NCBI GenBank assembly: GCA_003165795.1
Contig: PMWW01000186.1
Coordinates: 29,227 to 93,226, forward strand
Length of the DNA stretch: 64,000 bases
Source: Acidobacteriaceae bacterium
GTDB taxonomy: Bacteria > Acidobacteriota > Terriglobia > Terriglobales > Acidobacteriaceae
Reading direction: 5' to 3'
This document shows, in pieces, positions 26,782 to 35,583 of the stretch. Under the pieces are notes generated by a model. That model had not been told where the DNA came from and ran no database searches. It saw nothing but the letters and a program-made list of their open reading frames with translations. Made by a program: the position numbers and the translations under genes. Positions within the stretch are counted from its first letter, which is position 1, and each line of letters begins with the position of its first letter.

Positions 26782-27948
26782 ATGATCACACGAGATGACA
26801 TCCGAGAACTCGCTAACTTCCAGTCACCGGAGGGTTGCGCGATTACCTTTTACTACCAACCCTCGACGCTCCTCAACAAATCGCATCGCGAAGAAGCCAT
26901 CCTGGTGAAAGACCTGATCCGCGACGCTTTGCGGGAGGTGGAAAAGCATGGCAAGAACGGCCGCACCCGCGCCGACCTGGAGCGTATCAACCAAATGGTT
27001 GACCCGGTCCGGGGCAATGGAGGCAAGGCGAAAGCCATTTTTGCCTGCGGCGCCCAGGGATTCTGGCGTGAATTCGACATTCCCGCCCAGCTGTTGAAGC
27101 CGAAGGTTGCGATTAGCCAGCGCTTTCATCTGAAGCCACTGGCTGCGGTGCTGGACGGCGAGCAGCGCGCCCTGGTTCTACTGGCCGATCGCACCAAGGC
27201 GCGGGTCTTCGAGATGGTGAATGACAGCATCACCGAGAAGGAAGACTTCATCAACGAACTCACGCGACGGGGCAAGAGCGACGGCTACGCCGGCTACGAC
27301 GCCGGCCATGCCGAGCGCAAGCAGATGAACGAAGCCATGCAGCACTTCAAACTGGTTGCCGAGCACATCGAGCAATACTTCGAGCGCGGCGGCCGCGACC
27401 GCTTGCTGATCGGCTGCCGGGATGACGTGTGGTCCGAGATCGAGCCGCATCTGCAGTCGCTGGCCAAGCAGCGTTTAGTCGGCCACTTCCGCATCGATCC
27501 CAAAGTCGCCACTCCCGAACAGGTCAAGCAAATGGCGCGCGATCATCTCGCCGAGTACAACACCGGGGTGAAGCAGGACCTCATCCGCGAAGTGATCGGC
27601 GAGGCGCATCGCAACGGACGCGGCGCCATTGGATTGCGTCGCGTCCTGCGCTCGCTGGAGACCGGCGAGGTCTTGACTCTATTGCTGGGCTCGAATTTCC
27701 AGGCCCCCGGAGTGAAGTGCTATCACTGCGGTCATATGGACCTGCATGCGGCCCCGGAGTGCGCGGTCTGCGGAAAAGAGAACACCGAATTGGAGGACAT
27801 CGGCGACGCCATGGTGGGACACGCGATCCGCACCGGCGTGGAACTTGTTTATGTACCCGACGACGAAGAGTTCGATCGCATCGGACGGATTGCCGCTCTG
27901 CTGCGCTTCCGCGCAGATCAGAACACGGCGGAGAAAGCCGCCAGCTAG
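26782..27948 (+). CDS. Bacterial eRF1-like protein (baeRF family)
   Basis: The 388 residues follow the layout of archaeal/eukaryotic release factor 1: an N-terminal domain, a central domain (about 120-250, LVLLADRTKARVFEM, GRDRLLIGCRDDVWSEIEPHL), and a C-terminal L7Ae-like domain ending in IGRIAALLRFRA. The peptide-release GGQ loop is replaced by GYAGYDAGHAER (168-179). A zinc ribbon with Cys313, Cys316, Cys327 and Cys330 is inserted near the C-terminus. Such proteins are thought to act on stalled or inactive ribosomes. It is probably co-transcribed with the HPF-sigma gene. Confidence 0.75.
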   Translation: MITRDDIRELANFQSPEGCAITFYYQPSTLLNKSHREEAILVKDLIRDALREVEKHGKNGRTRADLERINQMVDPVRGNGGKAKAIFACGAQGFWREFDIPAQLLKPKVAISQRFHLKPLAAVLDGEQRALVLLADRTKARVFEMVNDSITEKEDFINELTRRGKSDGYAGYDAGHAERKQMNEAMQHFKLVAEHIEQYFERGGRDRLLIGCRDDVWSEIEPHLQSLAKQRLVGHFRIDPKVATPEQVKQMARDHLAEYNTGVKQDLIREVIGEAHRNGRGAIGLRRVLRSLETGEVLTLLLGSNFQAPGVKCYHCGHMDLHAAPECAVCGKENTELEDIGDAMVGHAIRTGVELVYVPDDEEFDRIGRIAALLRFRADQNTAEKAAS

Positions 27949-28303
27949 CGTCGTCAGGCGGAATGTGGAAGGTTGTGCTCAGGCACAGCCGCTGCTGTGC
28001 CTGGGCTTTCGAAGATCGCCGCAGAGTCGAGTCGGGGGTAGTTTTTGCCTCTGCGCTGAGAACTCCGAAGATTATGGCCAGCCGTTCGAGCGGTTCCAAC
28101 GGACCACCTTCCCCGCGCTAACTGCGCCCCGGCGGTACGGAACCTCCGCTTGGTGTGCAATCTATTGCAACTGGCTCTCTTATTTCTTGACATAGGTCGT
28201 CTGGTGGTATCTACTATCGCCTATAGTTTCAAACGGTTAGACTTGCGCCTCAGAGTTTCCTCTTTGGAACCGTAGCTGCAGTAATCTGTATTGAATTTAA
28301 GAC
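27949..28303. other. Intergenic region with one hairpin
   Basis: The only clear structure is CAGGCACAGC (27980-27989) with GCTGTGCCTG (27994-28003) around CGCT, without a T run; it could end or stabilise the eRF1-like transcript. No gene was supported. Confidence 0.5.
28187..28215 (+). promoter_or_regulatory. Possible sigma-70 promoter
   Basis: A perfect TTGACA at 28187-28192 is followed 17 bases later by a weak -10 (TCTACT, overlapping TATCTA and TACTAT) about 90 bases before the SurA-like gene. Confidence 0.35.
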
Positions 28304-29374
28304 ATGCTCCCGGACAAAGTAGCTCTTCCTAGCTGGCCGGGAAGATGTGTTTTGACGTACCACGGTGAAGCTCGGGGAGAAAGGCTGGCGCTTTTGTTCA
28401 GAGCTGTAAACGAACTAATTAAGACTCGAGTCGTTTCTCATTTTTTGCTGGCAGGTGTTCTGGTTGCCGCGGGACACGCGCAATCAGCTGCCAGCTCAGG
28501 TTCTTCGACCCCATCCACCACGCCGACGCCTGCGTCCGTGAACAGCACCCCGGCGAGCGAGCGAGTCGTCCTCAAAGTTGGGAACGTGCAGATGACCCAG
28601 GCGCAGTTCGAGTCGCTGGTGAGCGACTTGGAGGCACAGCAGGGGCCTGCCGATCTGAGCCGCAAAGCCATAGGTGACAACTATGCGTCGCTGCTCATGC
28701 TCTCTCAGCAGGCCGTCGCCAACCACTTGGACAGCTCGCCCGAGGTCCTCCGCCAGTTGGCCATTGATCGCACCCAGATCCTGTCCAACGCTGAATTCGC
28801 CAAGCTGAAGAGTGAGGCCAAGCCCACACCCGAAGAAATCAGCGCCTATTACTCGGCTCATTTGGCGGATTACGATGTGCTGCAACTTCGCCGGCTGTTC
28901 GTCTGGAAGAAGAGCCCCAGCGCCAAGGATGGACGGGGGATGAGTGCGCAAGACGCCCAGGCACTGGCCGACGCGGTTCGTCAGACTTCTGTCACCGGTA
29001 CGGACCCCAAGAAGCTGATCCACGATCCCGATAATGCCGTGCTGGACAACGCTCCTCTCACCTTTGAGCGAGGCGAGATGCCGGCAAAGATGGACCAGGC
29101 AGCCTTCGCACTCACCAAGGAGGGCGAGTGGACGGTGTTTGAGGACACTCCCGAGTCCCTGGTTCTGCTTCAGTTGGTCAAGCGCAGCCGCCTCGCTCTG
29201 AAGGAAGTCTCGCCCCAGATCGAAAAGAAGCTGCAAGCTGAGAAATTGCGAGAAGAGTTGGATGGGTTGAAAAAGAAAAGCGGTATCTGGATGGACGAGC
29301 AATACTTCGCGGCTAACGCGAAGACATCCGCCGCCAGTAAACAGCCTCAAGCTGCGGCCCAAGACAAGCAGTAA
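28304..29374 (+). CDS. Secreted SurA/PpiC-like folding factor
   Basis: The protein has an N-terminal hydrophobic signal (HFLLAGVLVAAGHAQS, residues 46-61 of the 356-residue frame), a Ser/Thr/Pro linker, a SurA-type helical domain (VVLKVGNVQMTQAQFESLV) and a weak parvulin-like domain (LTFERGEMPAKMDQAAFAL, TPESLVLLQLVKRS). It probably assists protein folding in the periplasm. The signal lies about 45 residues in, so the true start may be further downstream at a non-ATG codon. It precedes the BNR protein gene by 22 bases and probably forms an operon with it. Confidence 0.75.
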   Translation: MLPDKVALPSWPGRCVLTYHGEARGERLALLFRAVNELIKTRVVSHFLLAGVLVAAGHAQSAASSGSSTPSTTPTPASVNSTPASERVVLKVGNVQMTQAQFESLVSDLEAQQGPADLSRKAIGDNYASLLMLSQQAVANHLDSSPEVLRQLAIDRTQILSNAEFAKLKSEAKPTPEEISAYYSAHLADYDVLQLRRLFVWKKSPSAKDGRGMSAQDAQALADAVRQTSVTGTDPKKLIHDPDNAVLDNAPLTFERGEMPAKMDQAAFALTKEGEWTVFEDTPESLVLLQLVKRSRLALKEVSPQIEKKLQAEKLREELDGLKKKSGIWMDEQYFAANAKTSAASKQPQAAAQDKQ

Positions 29375-29396
29375 GCAGTAAGGAGAGAGGGTAAAG

Positions 29397-30992
29397 ATGA
29401 AAACAAGAACGCTCTGCTACATTACGCTGCCAATACTGATGATGGTTGCGTTTGTGCTTAACCCAGCATCGGCCGTGGCCCAGAAGACCACCACCGGTAT
29501 CGACTGCTCGCAGATTGCGGCGAAGCACTTACTGCAGCAGGACAACCAGCGCGCCGGCTTGACCTTGATGGAATGCGGCGTAATCCCCCGGGCCAAAGGG
29601 GCCGGCGCGGGAGCTGAAGAAGACGCGCCTCAGTTACCTCCCAACGTCTTGGTTAGCAACCGTTCCTGCTCCTCGGGCAGCAGCTGCACCCATAGCGAAA
29701 GCATGGTGTGGCACAGCACCGTGCCCAATAACAACACCGTTGTGGTCAACTATAACGACGACTACCCAGGTAACGGTTCGAACTATTCCGGTACGTCCTA
29801 CTCTACCGATAACGGCGCAACCTTCACCCAGATGCTGCCACCACCCTTTGCCACCGGCCATGGCACCAACTATGGCGATCCGCTGATGGTTTACAACTCG
29901 AAGTTGGGCCTGTGGTTTGGGGGCGACCTGGCGACCGCCTGCGGCGGCTTCGGCGTCGGCCTGTGGAGCTCTCCCGACGGTCAGAACTGGACTGCGGCAT
30001 CCTGCGCCCATAACGGCGACAACGATGACCGCCCCTCGATGTGGGTGGACAACAATCCCTACAGCGCGGTTTACGGCCGCATGTACGTTTCTCTTAACAA
30101 CTTTAACATTGACGGTGGGGCACTTTTCGTTACCCACTCTGACGACGGCGTCACCTGGAGCACTGCGGTCCAACTCTCGACCAGCTTCATCCGCGACGTG
30201 CAGCTGACAGGCGCAATACCTGGCCCGCCGCCGCCGAACGCCAGATATTTCAGCACGGTATTTTCCGCCGCCATGGATGAAGGCGGAGGCGGTCTCAGCA
30301 CCCGCCAGAACGTCTTCTACCGCTCGCTCGATGGCGGCGTCACCTGGACCAACACCGTTACGGGTCCGCGCTTCAACGCGGCCGGTGACGGCACCTGCCC
30401 GTCCAACAGCTACTTCGCTTACATGCATCCCATCTGGCGGCACATGGGATGGGGCGAGCCCGGAGTTGGCCCGGGTGGCGTAGTCCACTACGTTTACGCC
30501 GGCCAAGGGTCGCTTTCGACAGGCGACATTTTCTACGTACGTTCCGCGGATAACGGCCAAACCTGGTCGTCACCGATCCTCCTCAATACTCCGGAAACAA
30601 ATCAGTATCAAAGCCACTGGATGCCGTCGCTCTCGGTGAACTACAACCCGACTGGATTTACCCAGCCCGGCAACGTAACGGTCTCGTGGTATGACCGCCG
30701 CGAAGCTACCACCGCCTGCAACGAGGTGACCGATCCGGGATGCAGCTACTATCGCTATGGCATTCAATCGGCCGACAACGGCGTCACCTGGGGACCGAAT
30801 GTTCAGATCAGTGACCAGCTTATCCCGCAGCCGGCCCAGGACGACCCGGAAATTCAGCCCTGCTATGCGGGCGACTACGACTACAGCACCGCGTTGGGCA
30901 ACACTGCCTACGTAACCTGGACCGACGGACGCGTCGCAGTGGGAGGCGTTCAGGTGCAGAACGAGGAGTTTGACGCAGTCCCCGAGCCGTAG
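29397..30992 (+). CDS. Secreted BNR/Asp-box (sialidase-fold) protein
   Basis: The 531-residue exported protein has a signal peptide (TLCYITLPILMMVAFVLNPASAVA) and several Asp-box turns: STDNGATFT, SSPDGQNWT, SDDGVTWS, SLDGGVTWT, SADNGQTWS and SADNGVTWG. Such boxes mark six-bladed sialidase-type propellers. The Arg triad and Tyr of true sialidases cannot be placed with confidence, so a glycosidase or simple binding role are both possible. A strong terminator follows, so this gene closes the operon begun at 28304. Confidence 0.75.
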   Translation: MKTRTLCYITLPILMMVAFVLNPASAVAQKTTTGIDCSQIAAKHLLQQDNQRAGLTLMECGVIPRAKGAGAGAEEDAPQLPPNVLVSNRSCSSGSSCTHSESMVWHSTVPNNNTVVVNYNDDYPGNGSNYSGTSYSTDNGATFTQMLPPPFATGHGTNYGDPLMVYNSKLGLWFGGDLATACGGFGVGLWSSPDGQNWTAASCAHNGDNDDRPSMWVDNNPYSAVYGRMYVSLNNFNIDGGALFVTHSDDGVTWSTAVQLSTSFIRDVQLTGAIPGPPPPNARYFSTVFSAAMDEGGGGLSTRQNVFYRSLDGGVTWTNTVTGPRFNAAGDGTCPSNSYFAYMHPIWRHMGWGEPGVGPGGVVHYVYAGQGSLSTGDIFYVRSADNGQTWSSPILLNTPETNQYQSHWMPSLSVNYNPTGFTQPGNVTVSWYDRREATTACNEVTDPGCSYYRYGIQSADNGVTWGPNVQISDQLIPQPAQDDPEIQPCYAGDYDYSTALGNTAYVTWTDGRVAVGGVQVQNEEFDAVPEP

Positions 30993-31018
30993 ATGTAACG
31001 TTTAGCACGCACACTTAA

Positions 31019-31050
31019 GGAGGGCAGGAAATTGCTGCCCTCCTTTTTTT
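31019..31050 (+). terminator. Rho-independent terminator
   Basis: Perfect 9-bp stem GGAGGGCAG / CTGCCCTCC around GAAATTG, followed by seven T residues. The remainder of 31051-31272 shows nothing. Confidence 0.92.
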
Positions 31051-31272
31051 GGAGATCATTCACAGTCCCGGCCCGCATCGCAGGTTCAGGATCGCTCTCG
31101 GCTATATTGCATTTGATCTTCCGCAATGAACGGTGTGACGCTGGCTTAGCAAGCCCGTAGATTTCGGCACTGACTTAATTTTCCGTCAGATCACTACCCA
31201 GATTTCCCCGCGACGCCTCCTGCCGCCGTTCGTGCTATCCTCTGGCCGTTCGTTGCTGAGTAGGAGATTGGC

Positions 31273-32493
31273 ATGAAGTTTACTCGCCGCAATTTTATTG
31301 CTACAGCCGCTCTCGGTTCCGCGTCGCTCGCGCTCGATCTGCAAGGACAGAACCAGCCCGCTCCCGCGTCCGGTTCCTTGCCCAAGAAGCCAGTCATCAT
31401 CTGCGCCGCCAATGGCTACAACTATCTCGATCGCGGTTACGCCGTGCTGACCGGTGGCGGCGACACTCTGGACGCGGTAATGCAGGTGATCACCGGACCG
31501 GAAGACGATCCCAATGACGACAGCGTGGGACTGGGCGGCCTGCCGAACGAGGATTGCGTGGTCGAACTGGATGCCTGCTGCATGCACGGGCCGACGCGCA
31601 TGGCAGGGTCCGTGGCCGGCGTACGCGACATCAAGAATGTTTCGCTCTTGGCGAAGACGGTGATGGAGCATACCGGACACGTGATGCTGGTGGGCGAGGG
31701 CGCACAGCAGTTTGGATTCAAGATGGGCTTTCCCAAGGAAAACCTCTTGACCGAGCGCTCGCGTAAGACCTGGCAACTGTGGCGCGAGACCATGTCCAGC
31801 GACGATTGGTGGGGACCGGGGCTGGCGTCTCCTAAATTCAAGTTTCCCGATACTGCCGGAAACGTCTCTGAGTATTACGACGAACGCATCGAGCGGATGG
31901 AGAAGCTGGCGGCTAGGATCGGCATTGAGCCGGAGTTCCGCATGGCTGCCATCGAACGCGTTCTGCATCCGCCGACTGGCACGATTCACTGCTCGTCAGT
32001 GAACGAGAAGGGCGAGATGTCGGGCGCAACCACCACCAGCGGGCTGGCGTGGAAGATTGCTGGACGCGCGGGCGACTCCCCGATCATCGGCGCCGGAAGT
32101 TATACCGATCAGGATGTCGGTTCGGCAGGAGCGACAGGTAACGGCGAGGAGAACATCAAAGTCGTGGGTGCGCACACCATCGTGGAGAACATGCGGCGCG
32201 GTATGTCACCTCAGGAAGCCGGCATGGATGCTTTGAAGCGTATCGTGCGCAACTACGAAGGCTATCCGGAGAAGCTGCAATATATCGACATGAGCTATTA
32301 CATTCTGCGCAAGGACGGCGTGTACGCGGGAGTGTGCCTGTGGAGCGGTCCGCCGGAACATCTGCGGCGCTTTGCCGTACACGACAGCGATGGCAAGCGC
32401 TATGAGACGGCGGTGGCGCTGTATCAGGGAGCGTCACTGGGCTGGCCGCCAATGCCGGGGAGGAAACATCTGGCGCCGGAGCAGAAGCGTTGA
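31273..32493 (+). CDS. Tat-exported N(4)-(beta-N-acetylglucosaminyl)-L-asparaginase family protein
   Basis: This 406-residue Ntn-hydrolase family member cleaves sugar-asparagine or asparagine-type bonds after splitting itself into two chains. A twin-arginine signal is seen (FTRRNFIATAALGSASLAL). The alpha part has GGDTLDAVMQVI and GLGGLPNEDC. The beta chain should begin at Thr237 in PPTG-TIHCSS, followed by GATTTSGLAWKIAGRAGDSPIIGAGSY, the family signature. The residue before the Thr is Gly instead of the usual Asp. It is a single gene behind a terminator. Confidence 0.85.
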   Translation: MKFTRRNFIATAALGSASLALDLQGQNQPAPASGSLPKKPVIICAANGYNYLDRGYAVLTGGGDTLDAVMQVITGPEDDPNDDSVGLGGLPNEDCVVELDACCMHGPTRMAGSVAGVRDIKNVSLLAKTVMEHTGHVMLVGEGAQQFGFKMGFPKENLLTERSRKTWQLWRETMSSDDWWGPGLASPKFKFPDTAGNVSEYYDERIERMEKLAARIGIEPEFRMAAIERVLHPPTGTIHCSSVNEKGEMSGATTTSGLAWKIAGRAGDSPIIGAGSYTDQDVGSAGATGNGEENIKVVGAHTIVENMRRGMSPQEAGMDALKRIVRNYEGYPEKLQYIDMSYYILRKDGVYAGVCLWSGPPEHLRRFAVHDSDGKRYETAVALYQGASLGWPPMPGRKHLAPEQKR

Positions 32494-32508
32494 CCTCTGT
32501 AACATCGA

Positions 32509-32805
32509 ATGTTACGCTCTATCTCGGTGGTTAAGTCCTTCAGGCACAAAGGCGTTGAGAGGTTCTTTCTCACTGGCTCAAAAGCGGGCATACAAGCAAA
32601 ACACGCGCCCCGGCTCCGTATTCTGCTAACCACCCTGAATTTGGCATCTACGCCGCTGGATATGAACCGGGACGGGTGGGGATGGCATCCGCTGAAAGGC
32701 AATCTGAGGGGACACTGGGCCGTCGCGGTCAGCGGCAATTGGCGATTGACGTTCTCGTTCGACGGCGAGGACGCGATTCTCGTTGATTACTGGGATTACC
32801 ACTAG
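32509..32805 (+). CDS. higB: HigB/RelE-type mRNA interferase toxin
   Basis: The 98-residue protein matches the HigB group of RelE-fold toxins: VVKSFRHKGVERFFLTGSKAG near the start, HAPRLRILLTTLN, GWGWHPLKGNLRGHWAVAVSGNWRLTF and the ending VDYWDYH, which carries the family's C-terminal His. Such toxins cut mRNA on the ribosome. The antitoxin gene follows after 8 bases, toxin first as is usual for higBA. A GTG at 32527 is an alternative start. Confidence 0.88.
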   Translation: MLRSISVVKSFRHKGVERFFLTGSKAGIQAKHAPRLRILLTTLNLASTPLDMNRDGWGWHPLKGNLRGHWAVAVSGNWRLTFSFDGEDAILVDYWDYH

Positions 32806-32813
32806 GAACGAAC

Positions 32814-33101
32814 ATGATGATGCACAATCCAGCCAGTCCGGGGGAACTTCTCCGGGAGTTCATGGGGGACCGCAGCGTAACGGAGTTGGCCAAGCACATT
32901 GGCGTGGCGCGGGCTACGCTGTCGCGCATTCTGAACGGGAGAAATGCCGTGAGCGTGGACCTCAGCATCCGCTTGGGTGAGGCGCTCTCGCTCTCCCCGG
33001 ATTTCTTCGCCAAGGCGCAGCTCCAGTACGACCTCTGGCGCAGGTCGCAGAAGAAACGCCGCACCATCAAGCCGCTTGTCGCAGCTCTTGCTTCCAGGTG
33101 A
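32814..33101 (+). CDS. higA: HigA-type Xre antitoxin
   Basis: The 95 residues contain an N-terminal PASPGELLREFM segment and an Xre helix-turn-helix (VTELAKHIGVARATLSRILNGRN) at about 22-45, followed by SIRLGEALSLSPDFFAKAQ. The family binds and neutralises HigB and represses the operon. It directly follows the toxin gene. Confidence 0.88.
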   Translation: MMMHNPASPGELLREFMGDRSVTELAKHIGVARATLSRILNGRNAVSVDLSIRLGEALSLSPDFFAKAQLQYDLWRRSQKKRRTIKPLVAALASR

Positions 33102-33157
33102 GGAGCAGCGGAGCAACCGGTTGAGGCTTCATACGAAATCCCATCGGCACAGCTGAC

Positions 33158-34348
33158 CTACACAGTGACTGTAACCGTCGTCTCGGTCCGGGTCACGGGC
33201 CGGTAAAGCGTGTCGCGCTCGAAGGGGATGCGGCCGGCTTCGGTGATCAGGCGAATCAGGTCCTGACGCTGCAGGCCTTGCGGCGTGGTCGCCCCGGCGT
33301 CGTGATAAATCTTCTCTTCCACCACGGTGCCGTCGATGTCGTCGGCGCCGAAGCGCAGTGTGATCTGCGCCATCTTCGGCGTCACCATCTGCCAGTAAGA
33401 CTTGATGTGCGGGAAGTTGTCGAGCACCAGCCGCGACACCGCAATCTGTTTCAGATCGAGCATGCCGGTGGTCTTGGGCAGGTGCTGCAGCGGCGTGTTC
33501 TCGGGATGGAACGCCAGTGGGATAAACGTCTGGAAGCCGTGGGTGTCGTCCTGTAGCGCGCGCAGCTTGAGCAGATGATCGACGCGGTCTTCGTCGTTCT
33601 CGACGTGACCGTAAAGCATGGTGGCATTCGACTTCAGGCCAACTTCATGCGCGGTGCGCGCGATCTGTAACCAGTCGTCGCCGTCAATCTTGTGATCGCA
33701 AATGATGTGCCGGATGCGATCGGAGAAAATCTCGGCGCCGCCGCCGGGCATGGAATCGAGTCCCGCTTCCTTGAATTTGATCAGCACCTCGCGCGGCGAC
33801 ATCTTGCCGATCTTGGAGAAGAAGGCGATCTCCACCATGGTGAACGCCTTGAGGTGCACCTGCGGAAAACGCTCTTTCAAGCCCGCAATGAGATCGATGT
33901 AGTACTGAAACGGCAGGTCGGGGTGCAGGCCGCCTACGATGTGGAACTCGGTGATGGCTTCGCTGTAGCCGGAGCCAGCCGTGCTCCAGACCTCTTCCAG
34001 CGCCATGGTGTAAGCGCCGGGAACGTCCTTCTTGCGGCCGAAGGCGCACAAGCGGCAAGCTGCTACGCAGACGTTGGTGTAATTGATGTGGCGATTGACG
34101 TTGAAGTAGGCGAGGTCGCCGTGCATCCGCTCGCGAACGTGATTGGCCAGCCAGCCGACGGCCAGAATGTCGCCCGAGCCATAGAGCGCCAGCGCATCGT
34201 CAGACGAGAGACGTTCCTGGGCCATGACTTTGTCGTGGATCGGGCGCAGCCGAGGATCGTCGGTCTGAAAGGGGTGCAGCTTCTTGGCGGAAGACGTCGA
34301 GTGGCAGAACATCTTCTTAATAGTAACCCAGGTAAGCTGCATCATCAC
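33158..34348 (-). CDS. mqnE: Aminodeoxyfutalosine synthase (radical SAM)
   Basis: MqnE joins a SAM-derived adenosyl group to a chorismate-derived enolpyruvyl benzoate, the second step of the futalosine menaquinone route. The 396-residue protein has the radical SAM cluster motif CVAACRLCAFGR (CxxxCxxC) near residue 91, FHIVGGLHPDLPFQYY near 135, DSMPGGGAEIFSDRIRHIIC near 195 and FIPLAFHPENTPLQH near 268. It is followed, after a repeat element, by a UbiA-type prenyltransferase gene upstream on the same strand, which fits one pathway. Confidence 0.9.
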   Translation of the reverse strand: MMMQLTWVTIKKMFCHSTSSAKKLHPFQTDDPRLRPIHDKVMAQERLSSDDALALYGSGDILAVGWLANHVRERMHGDLAYFNVNRHINYTNVCVAACRLCAFGRKKDVPGAYTMALEEVWSTAGSGYSEAITEFHIVGGLHPDLPFQYYIDLIAGLKERFPQVHLKAFTMVEIAFFSKIGKMSPREVLIKFKEAGLDSMPGGGAEIFSDRIRHIICDHKIDGDDWLQIARTAHEVGLKSNATMLYGHVENDEDRVDHLLKLRALQDDTHGFQTFIPLAFHPENTPLQHLPKTTGMLDLKQIAVSRLVLDNFPHIKSYWQMVTPKMAQITLRFGADDIDGTVVEEKIYHDAGATTPQGLQRQDLIRLITEAGRIPFERDTLYRPVTRTETTVTVTV

Positions 34349-34353
34349 AGCTC

Positions 34354-34491
34354 GGATAGAGCGGGCCTTCAGGCCCGCGTTCCATCGCTACTAAATTTAT
34401 GGCTTCGAGTGCTGAGATCGTTTCGATCTCAACACTCGAAGCTGAAGCATTTCTTGACCATCAGACGCAGGCCTGAAGGCCTGCTCTACCC
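34354..34491. repeat. Family A paired-hairpin element
   Basis: Ends are GATAGAGC with stem GCGGGCC/GGCCCGC, and GCAGGCC/GGCCTGC followed by TCTACCC. The central hairpin has 18-bp arms (34403-34420, 34424-34441) around TTT with one mismatch. It lies between mqnE and mqnP. Confidence 0.7.
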
Positions 34492-34510
34492 AAGTTTTCA
34501 CGCGCGAAGC

Positions 34511-35374
34511 CTATCGACCCAGCAGCAAATCCCCCGCGATGAAGAACAGGAACGCCATCGAGACCAGGCCGTTCATGGTGAAGAAGGCAGCATTCACCCG
34601 GCTGAGGTCGTCGTGCTTAACCAGCGAGTGTTCGTAGATCAGGAGCAGCGCCACAAAAACCACGCCCACGATGGCGATCTTTCCCAATCCAAAAGCCACG
34701 ACCATCCAGGTCAGTAACACGACTGTCATCACGTGAAAGGCCCGGGCGATGCCCAGCGCTTTGCGAATGCCGAACGCTTTGGGAACGGAATAGACGCAGG
34801 CGGCGCGATCGAAGTCATAGTCCTGGCAGGCATAGAGGATGTCGAAACCGGCGCCCCAAAAGATGACCGCTGCAGTCAGAATCAAGATTCGCGGATCGAG
34901 CGAGCCACGCACCGCGACCCAGGCAGCCGCCGGTGCGATGCCCATCGCCAGCCCCAGCACGACGTGCGACCAGCGGGTAAAGCGCTTGGTGAAGGAGTAC
35001 AGGAACACGATGCCGAGCGCCACCGGCGACAAGTAGAACGCCAGCGGATTCAGTTCGTAAGCAGCCAGAATCAGAATCGCCGACGTGACTACGACAAACC
35101 AGGTGACGAATGACTTGCTGAGTTTGCCGGCCGGCAGCGCGCGGATATTAGTACGCGGATTGGCGGCGTCGATGGTCACATCCGCCAGCCGGTTGAAGGC
35201 CATGGCCGCCGAACGCGCCGCCACCAGGGCGACAACGATCCACAACGACGTTCGCAGATTAGGAATGCCACGCGCGGCCAGCACAGCCCCGGTCAGGCCG
35301 AAGGGGAGCGTGAGGACGGAGTGCTCCCACTTGATCATCTCCAGGGTGGTGCCAATGCTGCGAAACAGGGCCAC
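34511..35374 (-). CDS. mqnP: UbiA-type prenyltransferase, MqnP-like
   Basis: The 287-residue inner-membrane protein has about eight helices and the two Asp-rich motifs that bind prenyl diphosphate through magnesium: NRLADVTID near residue 61 and DILYACQDYDFDR near 183. It probably attaches the prenyl chain to the naphthoate ring precursor. The nearby mqnE points to the futalosine branch; a 4-hydroxybenzoate prenyltransferase is the alternative. Confidence 0.85.
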   Translation of the reverse strand: MALFRSIGTTLEMIKWEHSVLTLPFGLTGAVLAARGIPNLRTSLWIVVALVAARSAAMAFNRLADVTIDAANPRTNIRALPAGKLSKSFVTWFVVVTSAILILAAYELNPLAFYLSPVALGIVFLYSFTKRFTRWSHVVLGLAMGIAPAAAWVAVRGSLDPRILILTAAVIFWGAGFDILYACQDYDFDRAACVYSVPKAFGIRKALGIARAFHVMTVVLLTWMVVAFGLGKIAIVGVVFVALLLIYEHSLVKHDDLSRVNAAFFTMNGLVSMAFLFFIAGDLLLGR

Positions 35375-35437
35375 GGATTGATTCTAACGTGGAGCGCAGG
35401 ATTTCCGCAGGGGTCGTCATGCGAGGGTCGTGCGACA

Positions 35438-35561
35438 GATTCCTCGCGGGCTGAATAGCTCGTTGAAAAATTGGAAAAGCAGATCCCTCACCAACTAAAG
35501 TTGGTTCGGGATGACAAAATGAAGAACTTGCTACGGCGTAGCTAAAGCTACGCCCCTTCAA
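35438..35561. repeat. Family B paired-hairpin element, copy 1
   Basis: The element starts GATTCCTCG and ends CCCCTTCAA. It holds CCAACTAAAGTTGG (35491-35504), then GGATGACAAAAT, then GGCGTAGC/GCTACGCC around TAAA (35535-35554). Two other copies follow the same plan with different first stems. Confidence 0.65.
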
Positions 35562-35583
35562 AGAACAAGGTCTCGACAGGTAC

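Noticed and set aside
33692-34717. 341-codon open frame on the plus strand
   Set aside because: It runs antisense through mqnE and mqnP and across a hairpin element.
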